Part shown: positions 35,560-47,520 of the stretch, in pieces
Position numbering within the stretch: position 1 is the stretch's first letter
Layout of the letters: each line of letters opens with the position of its first letter
Origin: Sambucus nigra
Lineage: Eukaryota; Streptophyta; Magnoliopsida; Dipsacales; Adoxaceae
Direction of reading: 5' to 3'
Assembly: GCA_949130495.1 (NCBI GenBank)
Contig: OX422215.1
Coordinates: 73,485,244-73,549,243 of the forward strand
DNA: 64,000 nucleotides
Notes under the pieces: model-generated
What the model was told of the DNA's origin: nothing
The model's database searches: none
What the model saw: only the letters and a program-made list of their open reading frames with translations
Program-made: the position numbers and the translations under genes

Positions 35560-37780
35560 AACAACAATGGCCATCCCGGATGACTTGGTACTAACCCTAT
35601 CTCCTTGAATTGGGGAATTAGGGGTGGTCCCCCCAGGAATAAAAGTGGGAGCAAGAAGATCGGTGGAGACCTGGGTCGAAGTATTAATCGCATGAAGGTC
35701 GATGAGGGGATTCACCAAAGGGGGTGTTTGGCGTAGGCAGAATTGCCTTTGTTAACATTCCCCCTCTACAGGCTGGCTACCGAGCCCTTATTAAGGGCAA
35801 GGGACTCGTAGTAGTCCAATTGAGAAGCGACCTCCTGGACAACAACCTCACACCCTTCGTTATAGGACTTCTCCAGGTCGTCCTCTTGGGTCTTCACCAT
35901 TACGTACTTCTGCTTCTGGAGGATGAGTTTTTCTAAGAGTGAAGTCTTCAGCTTGGACAGTTCGGTGTCCACCCTATTGAACATATTCAAAGTTTGCTTG
36001 ACTTTTGTTCACCACCTTCGTCTTGGCATTTGTCTTAACCTTTAATTTTTTATTCGGATCATCCAGGTCATGGCATTATGTGGTGATCTGGCCCTTGAAA
36101 GCGACATTGGATTTCATCAACGATCCGTTGCTTGTCCAATAAATGTCTTCTCGATCGATAAGATCCTACAAGATTTGCATGCTCTGCATAGAAAAATAAA
36201 TGTTAGAAATAAACAATGGTAAAAAAATTTGACGAAATCAAAAGTGCATAACCATCAAAGAACTGTAGCATAGGCCCTCCTTATGCAACCTCTCGAAGTG
36301 AAGACCCTTAAGTCAAGCATGTCAGACGGATGCATCACTAATTAAGTAACTGGGAAGGACACTTCTAAGTCTTTATAGGCCAAATCGACCTCGGTCACCA
36401 TCTCTTTCCCCTTGTGGAAAGAGATATCCCAAGGGGGAGAATGACTCCACTTAGGAGGAGGGGTCTTTGAATATCCCCATGCCATTGTTCAGGATCATTG
36501 ATGACGATGGGTCGGTTGGAAATGGTGGGGGAGGACCACCGTAGACCTATATTTTATCGATCTTCTATTTTTTTACACGTTCGACCTCCACACACTGATA
36601 TTTTAGCTCTAAGGCCTCCTTCTTCCTGAGGGAGATCAATCTTTTCTCTTGCTCGTCGATGACAGTGGTTTATTTAGCCCAACTATTACCGGCCGATAGC
36701 TTCTTTAATTTATCCTTGGAAACTGCTAGGTCAATCAACTTTCTCGATCTGCTAGTCATGTATTCTAAGTTGGTGAGGACTTGTAGGAACGAGAAGTCTT
36801 CTACAGAAAAATTCTCTTTGGCTTCAACCTCCTCCCAAGGATGACCAGAGACGTTAGCGTTGTAAGAAAAGAGCGAATCAAGATCGTCCAAGAACGAATC
36901 AAGTTCCCCTTCCTCTTATTTTTTTACTTTCTTCTTCTTTGTCAGCGTCTGAATTAGTTGAGATTACGTATGGGGAGGATTCCCCTGTATAAATACCTAA
37001 GTTTCCCTGACTGGGAGTAGGGTTAGATATTATAATAGAGTCATCACCGACTACAGGTGTAATCGGTGACTAGAATGTCAGGGATGGCTGTGAAGTTGGT
37101 GAGCGATTAAACGGTTAGATCGTAATTAAGCAAAATGTGGACCACCCTCCAATGGGAATGAACACCTACCAGACTCTGATGCCTCCAAATTCTCTTTAAA
37201 TCTTCAAGATTAAGCTAGTAATTGAACGTCTTGGTGTGCAAAAAGTGATTTGTACAAAATTTAGTCGGTCAGTAAAGAATAACTACTTGAAGAAAGTAAA
37301 ATGACTAGACTACCTACTAAGTGTGCCTTGGTGGCAGGAACCCTAAGACCGTCATAAACCTCACCATAAAGGTCCCCAAATACCGCAAGGATATTTTTTT
37401 TCAGTATCCTTTTGTGATCAGTATAAATATGTGATCAAATTATGAGACTTTTCTCAAGCTTGGAAATGGTAGAGCTTTGTGCTCGGGGAATCTCTCAATT
37501 CATCGCAATACCTGATCTCCTCAAGACCTAGGTTTATACCACATATTTGGTCTATGGCTACGGTACCTATCATAATTTGATAAAATTCACCATTTGCTTG
37601 GTTGAGGTATATTTCATAATAACGAAGCCCCTCATCAATAATTAGTTAAGGGGAAAATGAACTCCTCTTTCCAATATAGCAACTGTCATAAAGGCAACTT
37701 CCCTAGTGGGGAGATCAAAGATGTTATCTTCCTCTAGGGATACCTTTATGCTAAGCTGTTAGGAATCTCATACTTATCAC
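35560..37780 (-). pseudogene. Tat-C antisense-gene remnants
   Basis: Opposite to pol, in the same position as the antisense genes of Tat-A and Tat-B, are scattered frames with coiled-coil character. One at 35990-35766 reads LSKLKTSLLEKLILQKQKYV and SYNEGCEVVVQEVASQ. Another at 36891-36670 reads MDDLDSLFSYNANVSG and a Lys-rich tail. Stops are frequent and exon limits cannot be drawn. Homology to antisense gene 1 is inferred mainly from position and coiled-coil composition. Confidence 0.4.
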
Positions 37781-38258
37781 AAAATTCCCAAAAGTTGTCA
37801 GCTACTGAAACTTCTACTTTCTTACATGTCTAAATATGGAAAGAAGATGAAGAAGGAGAAGAACAAAGATATGGGAGAAATGTCTGCTAAAAACTAGAGT
37901 GGGGAGAGAGAGGAAATAAAAGTGTAATAATACCTTGTCAATTACAGAAATGTTAAGGTATAAGGCTTGGAAAACCTTATACTTTATGTTCCCCATCACG
38001 TTAGTAGTAACCTATCACTTAAAACAAAGCGCCACGCGCCATTATGACTTCGAAAATAGCGCTTTGAGTGGCCCTGGACTAGGAGTACGTATCCATCACT
38101 TGGCCTAGGCGTGGCGCATATAATTTGAGGATACGTCTCAGTAACCATTTTAGGACATGTGGAAGGAAAATCAAAACAAAGTTGGGTCGATCGGCGTATT
38201 GACTGATCGCCCTAACCTTAGGGGAAATTAAAGGGAAAATAGATAAACTAGTTCCACG

Positions 38259-38671
38259 GTTACCACTCACGGAGATCACAAATTTGAAAGAAGATAATAT
38301 AGAATCTTGAAGGATCGCATTAACGATTGGGGAGACCGCTTCCAATAGGATTCTATGAGTTAACTAGGATAAACATAAAGAGACCTAGAGCGGCAGGACT
38401 CCCAAGCTTATAAATAAGGGTGACCTTGCTCATAATTAAATTGATTATAACTTGCGCATGAGAACTTGGACTCTCAACTAGCATCTCTAGCACTTCAATT
38501 GTCATTATTCTCCCTAATTTAATAAATTGGTCTCCCTCTTTTCCCCGTGGACGTAAGCATATCTCCCTATCGAACCACTTATATCTAGTCTGCCCATTTC
38601 TTTTTCTGCACTCATAACTATTTGGTGCTAATCTCCCATCATTGCTTTTATTGTGGATTAATACACCCTAT
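38259..38671 (+). repeat. Tat-C 3' LTR (left edge uncertain)
   Basis: It matches 28605-29020, with a TATA box (CTTATAAATAAGG, 38408-38420) and GTGGACGTAAGC ... GAACCAC. Similarity stops at AATACACCCTAT. Confidence 0.7.
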
Positions 38672-38819
38672 AAAAATAATTCTAATATTTTTCCACTTGG
38701 TCCATAAGCTTCATAAGGCATGCAATAATCTTTTAGACATCCTTAAATGGTTTGTCGTAAACACCTTAATCAAACAAGCCATTTAATGCGAGTCATGGCG
38801 CTCACATACTAATTCATGT

Positions 38820-39157
38820 TTAATTTTAGGTCTAATTTTAGGAGAGAGAGAGAGGGAAAAGTGACACATGTATGGGGGATAAGATATATTGATTATTCGG
38901 TGGCGGGAGTGAAATTCCTATTTTTTAGCGCCCAATTTTTCTCTCCCGGCACACCAAATATTGAAACTCCAAACTCAATTGTGTTGCTTATATATTTTGT
39001 GCTAAAATTTAATGCTCCAAATTTGTATTTAATCGTCGAAATTGATATTTAGTGTTATTTTGGAGGGATACCAACTATTCAAAACACAACAAGTTTAGGT
39101 GTGGTGGGGGCGGTAGAGAAGCCACATCACCATAGAGGAGGTATGTGAAGCTTTTAA
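38820..39157. repeat. Diverged direct duplicate of the SKIP14-like promoter region
   Basis: It aligns in order with 27478-27760: ATTTTAGGAGAGAGA, GGTGGCGGGAG, TTTTTTAGCGCCCAAT, CAAACTCAATTGTG-like, TTATTTTGGAGGG, and CATAGAGGAGGT. Indels occur near 38950-39030. No coding sequence accompanies it. Both ACGT cores of the gene copy are ACAT here (38865-38870 and 39123-39129). Confidence 0.75.
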
Positions 39158-39825
39158 TAGTTTTTACGATCTAGTACTTTGACTAAACATTTTGAACACT
39201 TTAACTAGGTAAAAAAAATTAATGCTCAGATCCTATATATATAACCTTCGAATTTAATGGAAATCATTTTTTCCAGTCGTGACCTAGTCCTCTCTCCAAG
39301 CCATCGACCCCAACTTTGTTTTCCTCCGATAAACGGATGACAAATCTCCATCATTATTTTAACTATTATCTCTCTCAACAATTCTCTACTGACTATTAAG
39401 ATTAAAATGATGACCCATTGGTGTTCATATTTGATTTATGCCATTTTTTAATGATTTTAGAATTCAATCATGATCAAATTAATTTAAACCTAAATTAAAT
39501 AGGTCAAGGCTAATTTATGAAATTTTTGTTGATGATCAGCTTGGAATATATAACATAAATTACGATTCTCCTTTAATCACTTAAGTTTTATCCATTTGTA
39601 GTTAGATATAATTATTCATATGTAATTGCCTAATGTCGTTGCTCAAATTGTTTGAATTGTTAACCTTATGTTTGGATTGTTACCTCCTCTATTGTGTTTT
39701 GATATTGAGCCACAAATTGTGTTTTGATTGATGATATCAAATAATATCATCTGATGTTGATACGAAAAGAGATTATGCAACTAACATTTACATTTGTTGT
39801 TTTGTTTTACTCCAGAACATATTTT
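39158..39825. other. AT-rich intergenic DNA
   Basis: No gene or mobile-element signature was recognised. Confidence 0.4.
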
Positions 39826-41000
39826 TTATGTTGATTATGGTCCGCTCCAACGACATTAGTTAATGAACACTAATGAGTTATTGTAATTTGTTACGTCATG
39901 TTTTGATTTTTGCTACTTTGTTATCCTTATTACATGTATGTTGTCTGCTTGCATATACTTTGTTCATTTGTTTAATTTTTATGTATAAAATTATACACAT
40001 AATTAGACAATATGTTGTGGAATATAAATAAGTGATGACATTAGATTATCTTGTTTGATGTTGATCCGAGAAGACATTATGCGTCTATGTTTTATATTTC
40101 TTTCCATTTTTTCATGCAAGAACACATCTTTTATTTTGAATATATATGTAAGAACATTCTATGTTTTATATTTCTTTCCATTTTTTCATGCAAGAACACA
40201 TCTTTTATTTTGAATGTTTAGGTAAGAACATATCTTTTATGTTGAATTTATATACGCATTCTCTCCATGTTCAATACCTCCTATAATATTTTGGTATGCA
40301 CGAGCGGCATTAGCTAATGAATATGAACGAGTTATTGAAATTGCGCCTCTATTTTATTTGGATTTTTGTTAGTTTGTTATGCTTATTACATGCATGTTGT
40401 TTGTTTGCATATACTTTATACATATGTTTGAATTGTATGTATAAAATTTTACACATAATTAAACATTATGTATGGAGTGACGAAATCATATTATATTATT
40501 TATTGTTGATATGAAATGATAATACACGTGCTCTTCATATTTAGTACCGCTCTCTCTCCATGTTTAATATCTCCTATTATATTTTAGTTTGCATCAGCAA
40601 CATTAATTGAGGAATATTAATGAGTTGTTAAAATTGAGTCTCTATTTTTCTTTGATATTTGTTAATTTTGTACACTTATTACATGCATGTTGTCTGTTTG
40701 CATATGATTTGTGTATATATTTGATTTGTACGTATATAATTTTAAACATGATTAGACATTATGTATGGAGTGACGAAATCGTATCATCATATTTATTATT
40801 GATGTGAAACGATAATACATAGGCTCTCCATGCTTAATACATGTTATAATATTTTAATCCGCTCAGCATTGGTTGAGGAATATGAATGACTTTTTTAATT
40901 GCTTACATCTCTATTTTTGTTTGGATTTTCGCTATTTTGTTGTGCTTATTACATGCCTATTTTTGCTTGCATGTAATTTTTGTTGAGGAATTTTAATTAT
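39826..41000. repeat. AT-rich array of about 4 long repeats
   Basis: The marker CTTATTACATGCATGTTG and variants occurs near 39928, 40382, 40674 and 40946 (spacings about 454, 292, 272). The longest interval is extended by an internal 74-bp duplication. Each unit also carries a CATTAGYTAATGAA-like start and a TGTTGATAYGAAA-like end. Short open frames repeated in the units are by-products. Confidence 0.7.
40085..40232. repeat. 74-bp tandem duplication
   Basis: Two copies starting CTATGTTTTATATTTC at 40085 and 40159 are nearly identical through TTTTGAAT. Confidence 0.8.
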
Positions 41001-41100
41001 TTTTCCATTTTAATGTAGAGGAAAATGGATGGTTGTAGAATTACTAGGTGTTCCTAATTGTACAATATGGTTTGTGATGAGATTTATGAGGATTGTTCGT

Positions 41101-41569
41101 TGTTGATACGAAAATTAGTCAGCTGACGTGGACCAATTATATGAAGACATGTGCCATCTTACGTGGCAAACGCCTATACTCATCACCCCGAGCTACTTAG
41201 CATGTCGAGCTACTCAACGTGCAGAGCATCTGGCCAGGAAGATCAAGCGATAATTACACATTCAATGAACATCAAATTTAATGAACATTCTTATTGTACA
41301 AATGTATATGTCTATTAAATAACGACATATCATCTATTCATATTGACAACCCCGAGGCTATAAATACATTGTAACCCCCTCCATAACGGGGTAATCAATC
41401 TCTTGTAATCATAATCGAGATCAAGACAAAATATCCAGCAATACAAGACAGTGGACGTAGGCTAATTCCGTTAAGGCTAAACCACTTTAAAAACCCATTT
41501 GTCCTATTTCTTATTTTATATTTATCTGTGATTAATTAATTAGATCAAGTCTAGTTTTTTACATCAACA
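41101..41569 (+). repeat. Tat-B 5' LTR
   Basis: It begins TGTTGATACG and ends CATCAACA. A TATA box (GGCTATAAATAC) is near 41354. GTGGACGTAGGC ... AACCAC is at about 41452-41486. Confidence 0.9.
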
Positions 41570-41590
41570 GATTGACACCGTCTGTGGGAA
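41570..41590 (+). promoter_or_regulatory. Tat-B primer-binding site
   Basis: TTGACACCGTCTGTGGGA follows the LTR after two bases. It is a decayed form of the TGGCGYCGTCTGTGG sequence seen in Tat-D. The tRNA is not identified with certainty. Confidence 0.6.
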
Positions 41591-41630
41591 ACGACTATAC
41601 GTAGCGCTTTCACTAAAATATTCATCACAA

Positions 41631-42850
41631 ATGGCTGAGATCCCAGAATCCAGCAACAGGAACAATGACCGAGTTCCCCCTAATCCATCTGCTCCCCCAA
41701 CTCTTCAATATCTCACCGGCATAGTGGCCAATTTAGCCCAAGGGCAAACAGATATGCAAGAGATCATGCGTCAACTCATTCAAACTGTTCGTAATGGCGC
41801 GCCTGTCCAGTCAGGTCAACGAAGCGTTCAGAGACCTACCCATTTGTCGTCTTCAAGAACCATACGTACGCTATTCCCAGATGTTTCTCAGTCCAGACGC
41901 ACTGACTCTCATCATACTGATAGGACCAATGATCCCTCATATCAGTCAGGTCAGACCTTTTCTATAAGAGCTACAGATTCTCAACGAAATGTTACTTTAG
42001 CCTCAGAACGAACAAGCGCTTTGGAGAGGTTGAGTAGAGCCTCTCCCTTTGACTGTTTGGACCCTAGGAGGAATGGAAATACCCCAGGACTACGTCAAGA
42101 AATTCTCAACGATCAAATAATCTAAGGGAAGGTTTTGCCCAGTCACGACCAACAACTCGTGATGAAAGATCCTAAGAGGAGAATTCAACGCGATCTGTTG
42201 CTCGGGAAAAGAGGTCCGAGGCTGGAAATAATGCATGGAAAGGCTTCATTCAAAGTTTGGAGGATAGGTTAGGAGAAATGGCTAAAGCCAGGAACCCTCT
42301 CCAGAGAACTTTTGTTAAGGGATCACCCTTTGTACAGACAATTGTGGATTTTCTCACACCATCAAAGTTTAAAGCTCCTGTAGTTACCCCGAAGTATGAC
42401 GAAAAAACTGATTATGTTCTTCACATAGAGTAGTACCAAGCTTCTGCTGATATCTATGCACTTCCTGATGAGATGAGATGTAGGGCATTCTCAGGAACCA
42501 TTACTGGATCCGTTCAAATATGGTACAACAACATTCCTCGGGGGCTGATTGCTACATTCCATCAGCTGGCAGAGCTCTTTATAGGGAATTTCTATTTCGA
42601 GGCGAAGCCAGTTAAGAGAGTAGCACATTTGTTGAGTGTGAAGCAGAAAGCAGGAGAGAGCACCAGAGATTATATCACTCATTTTAATTACGAGAAACTC
42701 GAGGTCATTGACTACGAAGAGAAGACAACAATCACAGCTCTAATGAGTGGTCTTTTGCCAAATAAGTCGTATTATACTTTGGCGAAAGATCCACCCAAAT
42801 CCATGGCGGAATTAATGGCTAAGGCAGCCAAAATTATGAACGCCGAATAA
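41631..42850 (+). pseudogene. gag: Tat-B gag
   Basis: ATG at 41631 (MAEIPESSNRNND) opens a Ser/Arg-rich N-terminal region. A frameshift near 42110-42120 moves it to another frame, in which TAA (about 42171) and TAG (about 42431) occur. The capsid domain (Retrotrans_gag type) is clear at 42473-42847: GSVQIWYNNIPRGLIATFHQ, then AELFIGNF, VKQKAGESTRDYITHF, and LPNKSYYTLAKDPP. TAA at 42848-42850 closes the frame, and further in-frame stops follow before 43010. The protein would form the particle shell. Confidence 0.85.
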
Positions 42851-43009
42851 GCTATGGTTGCAAAGAAGAGCGGTGAGACCAAAGCAGAGACTAAAGTTGA
42901 AGGTAAAACCTAGACGAATTATCAAAAGCACAATGGGGGTAGCAAGTAGTCAAAAGGTAAGGAAACACTAGAGCAACTGAGGAAGTATGGGAATTATACT
43001 TCCTTAAAG

Positions 43010-44497
43010 GTGGACATCAACCATATTCTGGAGGAAATTAAGAGCAACGAGGAGCTAACTTGGCCGGAGAAAATGAGGACAGCCCCGGACAAGAGGGATA
43101 AGTCCAAATATTGCGAGTTCCATAGAGATCACGGCCATACGACTAAGCACTACACAGCTCTTCAGAATGAGATTGAGGCACTTATTCGACGAGGAAAATT
43201 GAGCAGGTTCGTTGATCGTCAGAACGATGGAAAGACTAACGAAAGAGGAAGGCAAAGGTCAAAATATCCTCACCGAACAAAAGATGACAAGAAAAGGAAC
43301 CATGAAGATGATCCAGAAGATGACCATGACCTCCCTAAAAAGCTGAGGCAACCCGAACGCGAGGTATTTTCAATCCATTTTGGATCATTTGAATGTAATG
43401 TGATTACAGGTGGAGATGCTCACACTGCTGAAAGGAAAGCTTACCTCAACGAGGCCCAAGCTTGTTCCTATATACAACGAATAAATTTAGCGAAAGAGGA
43501 TCGCTTGAGGAAGGTGAACAAGGATAAACTGGTCATCAGTTTTTCTAAAAATGATCTGGAAGGCGTCTTGTATCCTCACGATAACCCTTTGGTAATAAAG
43601 ATGAGGATGAAGGATGTGGTGATCTCAAGAGTGTTGGTAGACAATGGTAGCTCTGCAGATATCATGTTTAACCCTTGCTTTAATAGCTTGAATTTGAAGC
43701 TAACCCAATTAGAGCCATATCACAGGCCCCTCCTTGGCTTCACTGGCGAGAAAGTCTTTCCACTTGGGATGATCAAGTTGGATATGCTTATTGGTACCTG
43801 CCATGCTTGCAGAACAGAAAAAGTACGCTTTTTTGAAATGGACAAAAATATTCAATCAGCCTACAATATAATCATGGGGAGGGTAGGCATGAAAAAGTTC
43901 GAGGCATTTCCATTCACGGTACATCAATGCTTGAAGTTTTCGACCAATTTCGGAGTCGGAGTTATGAAGGGCGACCAGAAAGTAGCTCGGGAATGCTATT
44001 ATTCGTCTGTCGAACAGGAAGAGTTGGAGGAAGCTAAGAGGAAGACCACCACGTACCAAGTGGAGAAGTCTAAAGATGCAGAGATTGAGACCTTGGATCC
44101 TAGATATGAATCCGAGCTTGTGAAGGGTCAATTCATGGAGACTACGGAGAACATCATTTTGGACGACGAACGTCCAGAACTAACAACTCAAATTGGCGCC
44201 TCACTGGACCCGTCAATAAAACAGGAGTTATTGGCATTTTTAAGGCACAAAAAGCAAGCTTTTGCGTGGAGTTATGAAGATATGTCAGGGATAAATCCAA
44301 ACTTCTTGTGCCACGAGCTAAATGTTAATAAAGAGATCAAGCCGGTGAAACAACGAAGAAGGGTATTTAGCCCAGAGAAGAACCAAGCCATTCAGGATGA
44401 GGTCGAGAAGCTGCAAAAAGCCTCTTTTATTGAGGTTGTCAAATATCCCGACTGGTTAGCCAATGTAGTCATGGTAAAAAAGAAGAATAAAAAATAG
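43010..44497 (+). pseudogene. gag-pol: Tat-B gag end, protease and RT N-terminus
   Basis: The frame is open for 495 codons. A zinc-knuckle-like motif near residue 35 (YCEFHRDHGHTTKHY) ends gag. The aspartic protease has RVLVDNGSSADIMF near 43630. The RT fingers begin near 44320 (EIKPVKQRRRVFSPEK, then VVMVKKKN). TAG at 44495-44497 falls where the family has the Trp before RMCVDFTDL, a single-base nonsense change. It normally continues directly into the RT core. Confidence 0.85.
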
Positions 44498-46166
44498 AGG
44501 ATGTGTGTAGATTTCACCGATCTCAACAAACCCTGCCCAAAAGATAGATCATTTCCCTCTGCCTCGAATAGACCAGCCGGTAGATGCGACCTCGGGGCAT
44601 GAGTTACTAAGCTTCATGGATGTTTATTCCGGTTACAACCAGATTAAGATGAAACTAAAAGACCGGGAGAATACTTCTTTTATTACCCCAAGGGGTACAT
44701 ATTGCTACAATGTTATGCCATTTGGTCTAAAAAATACAGGTGCAACGTACCAATGATTGATGAATAAGGTGTTCACAGAAAAAATTGACAACAACATGGA
44801 GGTTTATGTCGATGATATACTGACGAAGAGTGAGAAAGTTGCAGACCACATAGCTGATCTGAGCCAAACTTTTGATCAACTGGACAAATATCAGATGAAG
44901 CTAAACCCGACTAAGTGTATTTTTGGCATACGAGAAGGCATGTTCCTCGGCTATATTGTGAATCGGCGAGGCATTGAAGCAAATCCTGATAAGATCAAAG
45001 CTTTGTTAGAACTGAAATCTCCAACTACTAATAAGGAAGTGCAAAGCCTTACGGGGCGTATTGCAGCTCTAAACAGGTTCGTCTCCAGAGCGACGGATAA
45101 ATGCCTCCCATTCTTTAAGGTGCTTAGAAAGACTTTTGAGTGGAATGACGAGTGCGAGCAGACATTTCTAGCTTTGAAGAAATACTTGGGGACACCACCT
45201 CTGCTTTCCAGGCCGGTGGTAGGAGAAAAATTGTACATGTACTTAGTTGTTTCTGAAAGTGCAGTCAGTTCAACGTTGATAAGAATTGAAGATGGAGTAC
45301 AAAAACTTGTGTATTATATGAGCAAAGCTTTTCGAGGAGCAGAGGTAAGATATCCCAGATTGGAGAAGCTGGCAGTCGCATTGATTGAAGCAAGCAGGAG
45401 GATGAAACCTTATTTCCAGGCCCATACCATAGTGGTGTACACTAATATGCAACTCAGACAGGCTTTGCACAAGCCAGAAAAATCTGGAAGACTGATGTAT
45501 TGGGCGTTCGAGCTAGGAGAGTATGATATTATTTATGAGCCACGGTCCTCACTCAAAAGGCAAGCGGTAGCAGATTTCATTGCAGAATTCACTTGTCCAG
45601 ATCCTTCCGAACAGCAGGAGGCTAACACAGAGCAACTTATGAATATAAGAGGGTCAACTAACATAGTCCCCGAGTAACTCCCAGTAGCAGAGTTATAAGA
45701 AAAATTAACAGATAACCAACCAGAATTTTTCGGTAAGGAGACAGAATGGAAGGAGAATGAAACTAAGCACAGGATATTCCATCAGGGAACTTTGTTGGAC
45801 CAAGAGTTTGATCATGGCATCCCCATATGGAATTTATATGTTGATGGCTCTTCGTATACCACGGGCAGCGGAGCCGGTATAATTCTTCACAGCCCAGATG
45901 GATTGGATATAGAATATGCACTACGTTTCCAGTTCAAAGCTTCCAACAATGAAGCTGAATATGAAGCTATGATTGTGGGCATCAATCTAGCTAAAACACT
46001 GAATGCAGAGCAAGTTATTGTGTTTAGTGATTCACAGTTAATTGTAAATCAGATTCTGGGGTTGTATGCAACGAAGGGATACTTGATGACAAAGTATCAC
46101 TCCAAAGCTATAGAGTTTGTGTCCACTTTTACTGCGGTCCAGTTGATCAGAATACTGAGATTATAA
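44498..46166 (+). pseudogene. pol: Tat-B RT core, gypsy RNase H and archaeal-type RNase H
   Basis: After the TAG, RMCVDFTDLNKPCPKD is followed by a frameshift near 44545, then PLPRIDQPVDATSGH and VMPFGLKNTGATYQ. TGA is at 44755-44757, just before the helix leading to YVDDI (about 44807-44821). The first RNase H follows (YYMSKAFRGAEVRYP, AFELGEYDIIYEPR, ADFIAEFT). Two stops near 45675 and 45696 precede the second RNase H at 45792-46166 (LYVDGSSYTTGSGAG, NEAEYEAM, FSDSQLIVNQ). RADALAQLAS, the last part of this domain, lies after the TAA at 46164. Confidence 0.87.
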
Positions 46167-47520
46167 AATATGAGAGCTGATGCGCTAGCTCAGTTAGCTT
46201 CAACTACTCGCACCGAGCTATGAAGAACAATTCCTATTGAGATTCTAGCGGACCGGAGCATAGATGAAGATTTGATGGTAAGATTCATCACCCTGGATAT
46301 GGGGCCATCCTAGATGGACCCCATAAGAGAATATATTGAAGAAGGAGTTGTACCAACTGACCAACTTACAGTCAAGAGGCTAAAGCTTGAAGCTGCTCAG
46401 TATGTTCTGATTAATGGTGTTTTGTATAGAAAGGGTATCATAGCAGGTCTCCAGAGATGTGTACATCCTTCAGAAATTAAAGATTTAATAGAAAAAATTC
46501 ACGACATCTCTTATGGAGCTCATGTAGCAGGACGAACTCTCCTGCAGAGGATAAGGACGCAGGGATATTGGCCAACGATAAGAGCTGACTGTACCACTTA
46601 TGCGAAGAAATGTGATAAGTGCCAACGTTTCTTTTTTATTCGCAAAACTCCCCAGGCATTGTTAACACCCATCACTTCCCCTTGACCATTTATTAGGGTA
46701 TAGACTTAATCGGGCCTCTGCCGACTACCAAAGGGAGATTTAAATATTTAGTAGTCGCTGTTGATTATTTCACTAAATGGGTGGAAGCTGAACCTCTTAT
46801 TGACATGTCGTATGAAAGAGTTTATCAGATTATTTTGAAGAATATTGTTTGCAGATATGGTATGCCGCATGCCTTCATTACAGACCATGATACCCAATTT
46901 GATAATGAGGAGTTCGCCGCATATGTTCACTAGTCCAACGTCCATAAGATCCACTCCGTACCAGGCCATCCTCAAAGCAATGGGCAAATCAAAGTGACGA
47001 ATATAACTCTACTGAATGGGTTGAAGAAACTGTTGGATAATGCAAAGCGAAATTGGATTAACGAGCTACATTCTGTGTTATGGGCTTATCGCACAACACC
47101 CCGAACAGCAACGAGGGGGTCTCCTTACATGCAAGCCTTTGGAAGTGAAGCAGTTATACCAGCTGAATTGGGCTCCCCACTCACAGGGTGCTCAATTTCA
47201 ATTCTCCTCTTAGCGATTTGATGAGACATCTGGATTTGGACATGCTAGAGGAAGTGAGAGAAGATGCGACAATCAGGAACGCAACTTACCAGCAACGAAC
47301 TGCCATGTTCTACAATAAAAGAGTCAAGAAATGTGATCTTAAGGAGGGAGACTATGTGCTCAAGAAGGTGATTTAGAAGCATAATAAGTTAGAGGCTAGC
47401 TGGCATGGGACCTACTGGGTAACTACGGTTGTTCAACCTGGGGACCTACAGAATAGAGACCTTAGAGGGTGAAGAATTCAAAAATGCGTGGAATGCAGAG
47501 CACTTGTGCAAATATTATCA
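46167..47520 (+). pseudogene. pol: Tat-B integrase, with catalytic Glu replaced by Lys
   Basis: Zinc-binding segment at 46314-46685 (HDISYGAHVAGR, CDKCQ). The core begins after a frameshift near 46690 (GIDLIGPLP, VDYFTKWVEAEPL), then ITDHDTQFDNEEF with the second Asp, and PQSNGQIKVTN near 46971-47003. In this last motif the family has Glu, while this copy has Lys (AAA), which removes the third catalytic residue. Further stops and a frameshift near 47190 split the C-terminal part (LKKVI, TYRIETLEGEEFKNAWNAEH). Integration in cis would be impossible. Confidence 0.85.

Larger units (their letters stand above)
28605..38671 (+). mobile_element. Tat-lineage Ty3/gypsy retrotransposon Tat-C, heavily degenerate
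   Basis: It has two LTR-like copies, an altered primer-site region (TTGAGCGTCGTATGTGGG at 29023), gag, protease, RT, two RNase H domains, integrase, a tandem-repeat 3' spacer and antisense-gene remnants, in the same order as Tat-A and Tat-B. Stops and frameshifts are dense, so it is probably the oldest of the Tat copies here. The outer left boundary is not resolved. Confidence 0.75.

Noticed and set aside
40317..40807. Two similar hydrophobic short open frames
   Set aside because: They repeat because they lie in tandem repeat units; no start context or domain supports them.
41096..41120. The Tat-B LTR start resembles the TGTTGATACGAAA segment of the neighbouring tandem repeat
   Set aside because: The 3' LTR has the same start after a polypurine tract, so the LTR boundary is sound and the likeness is probably chance.
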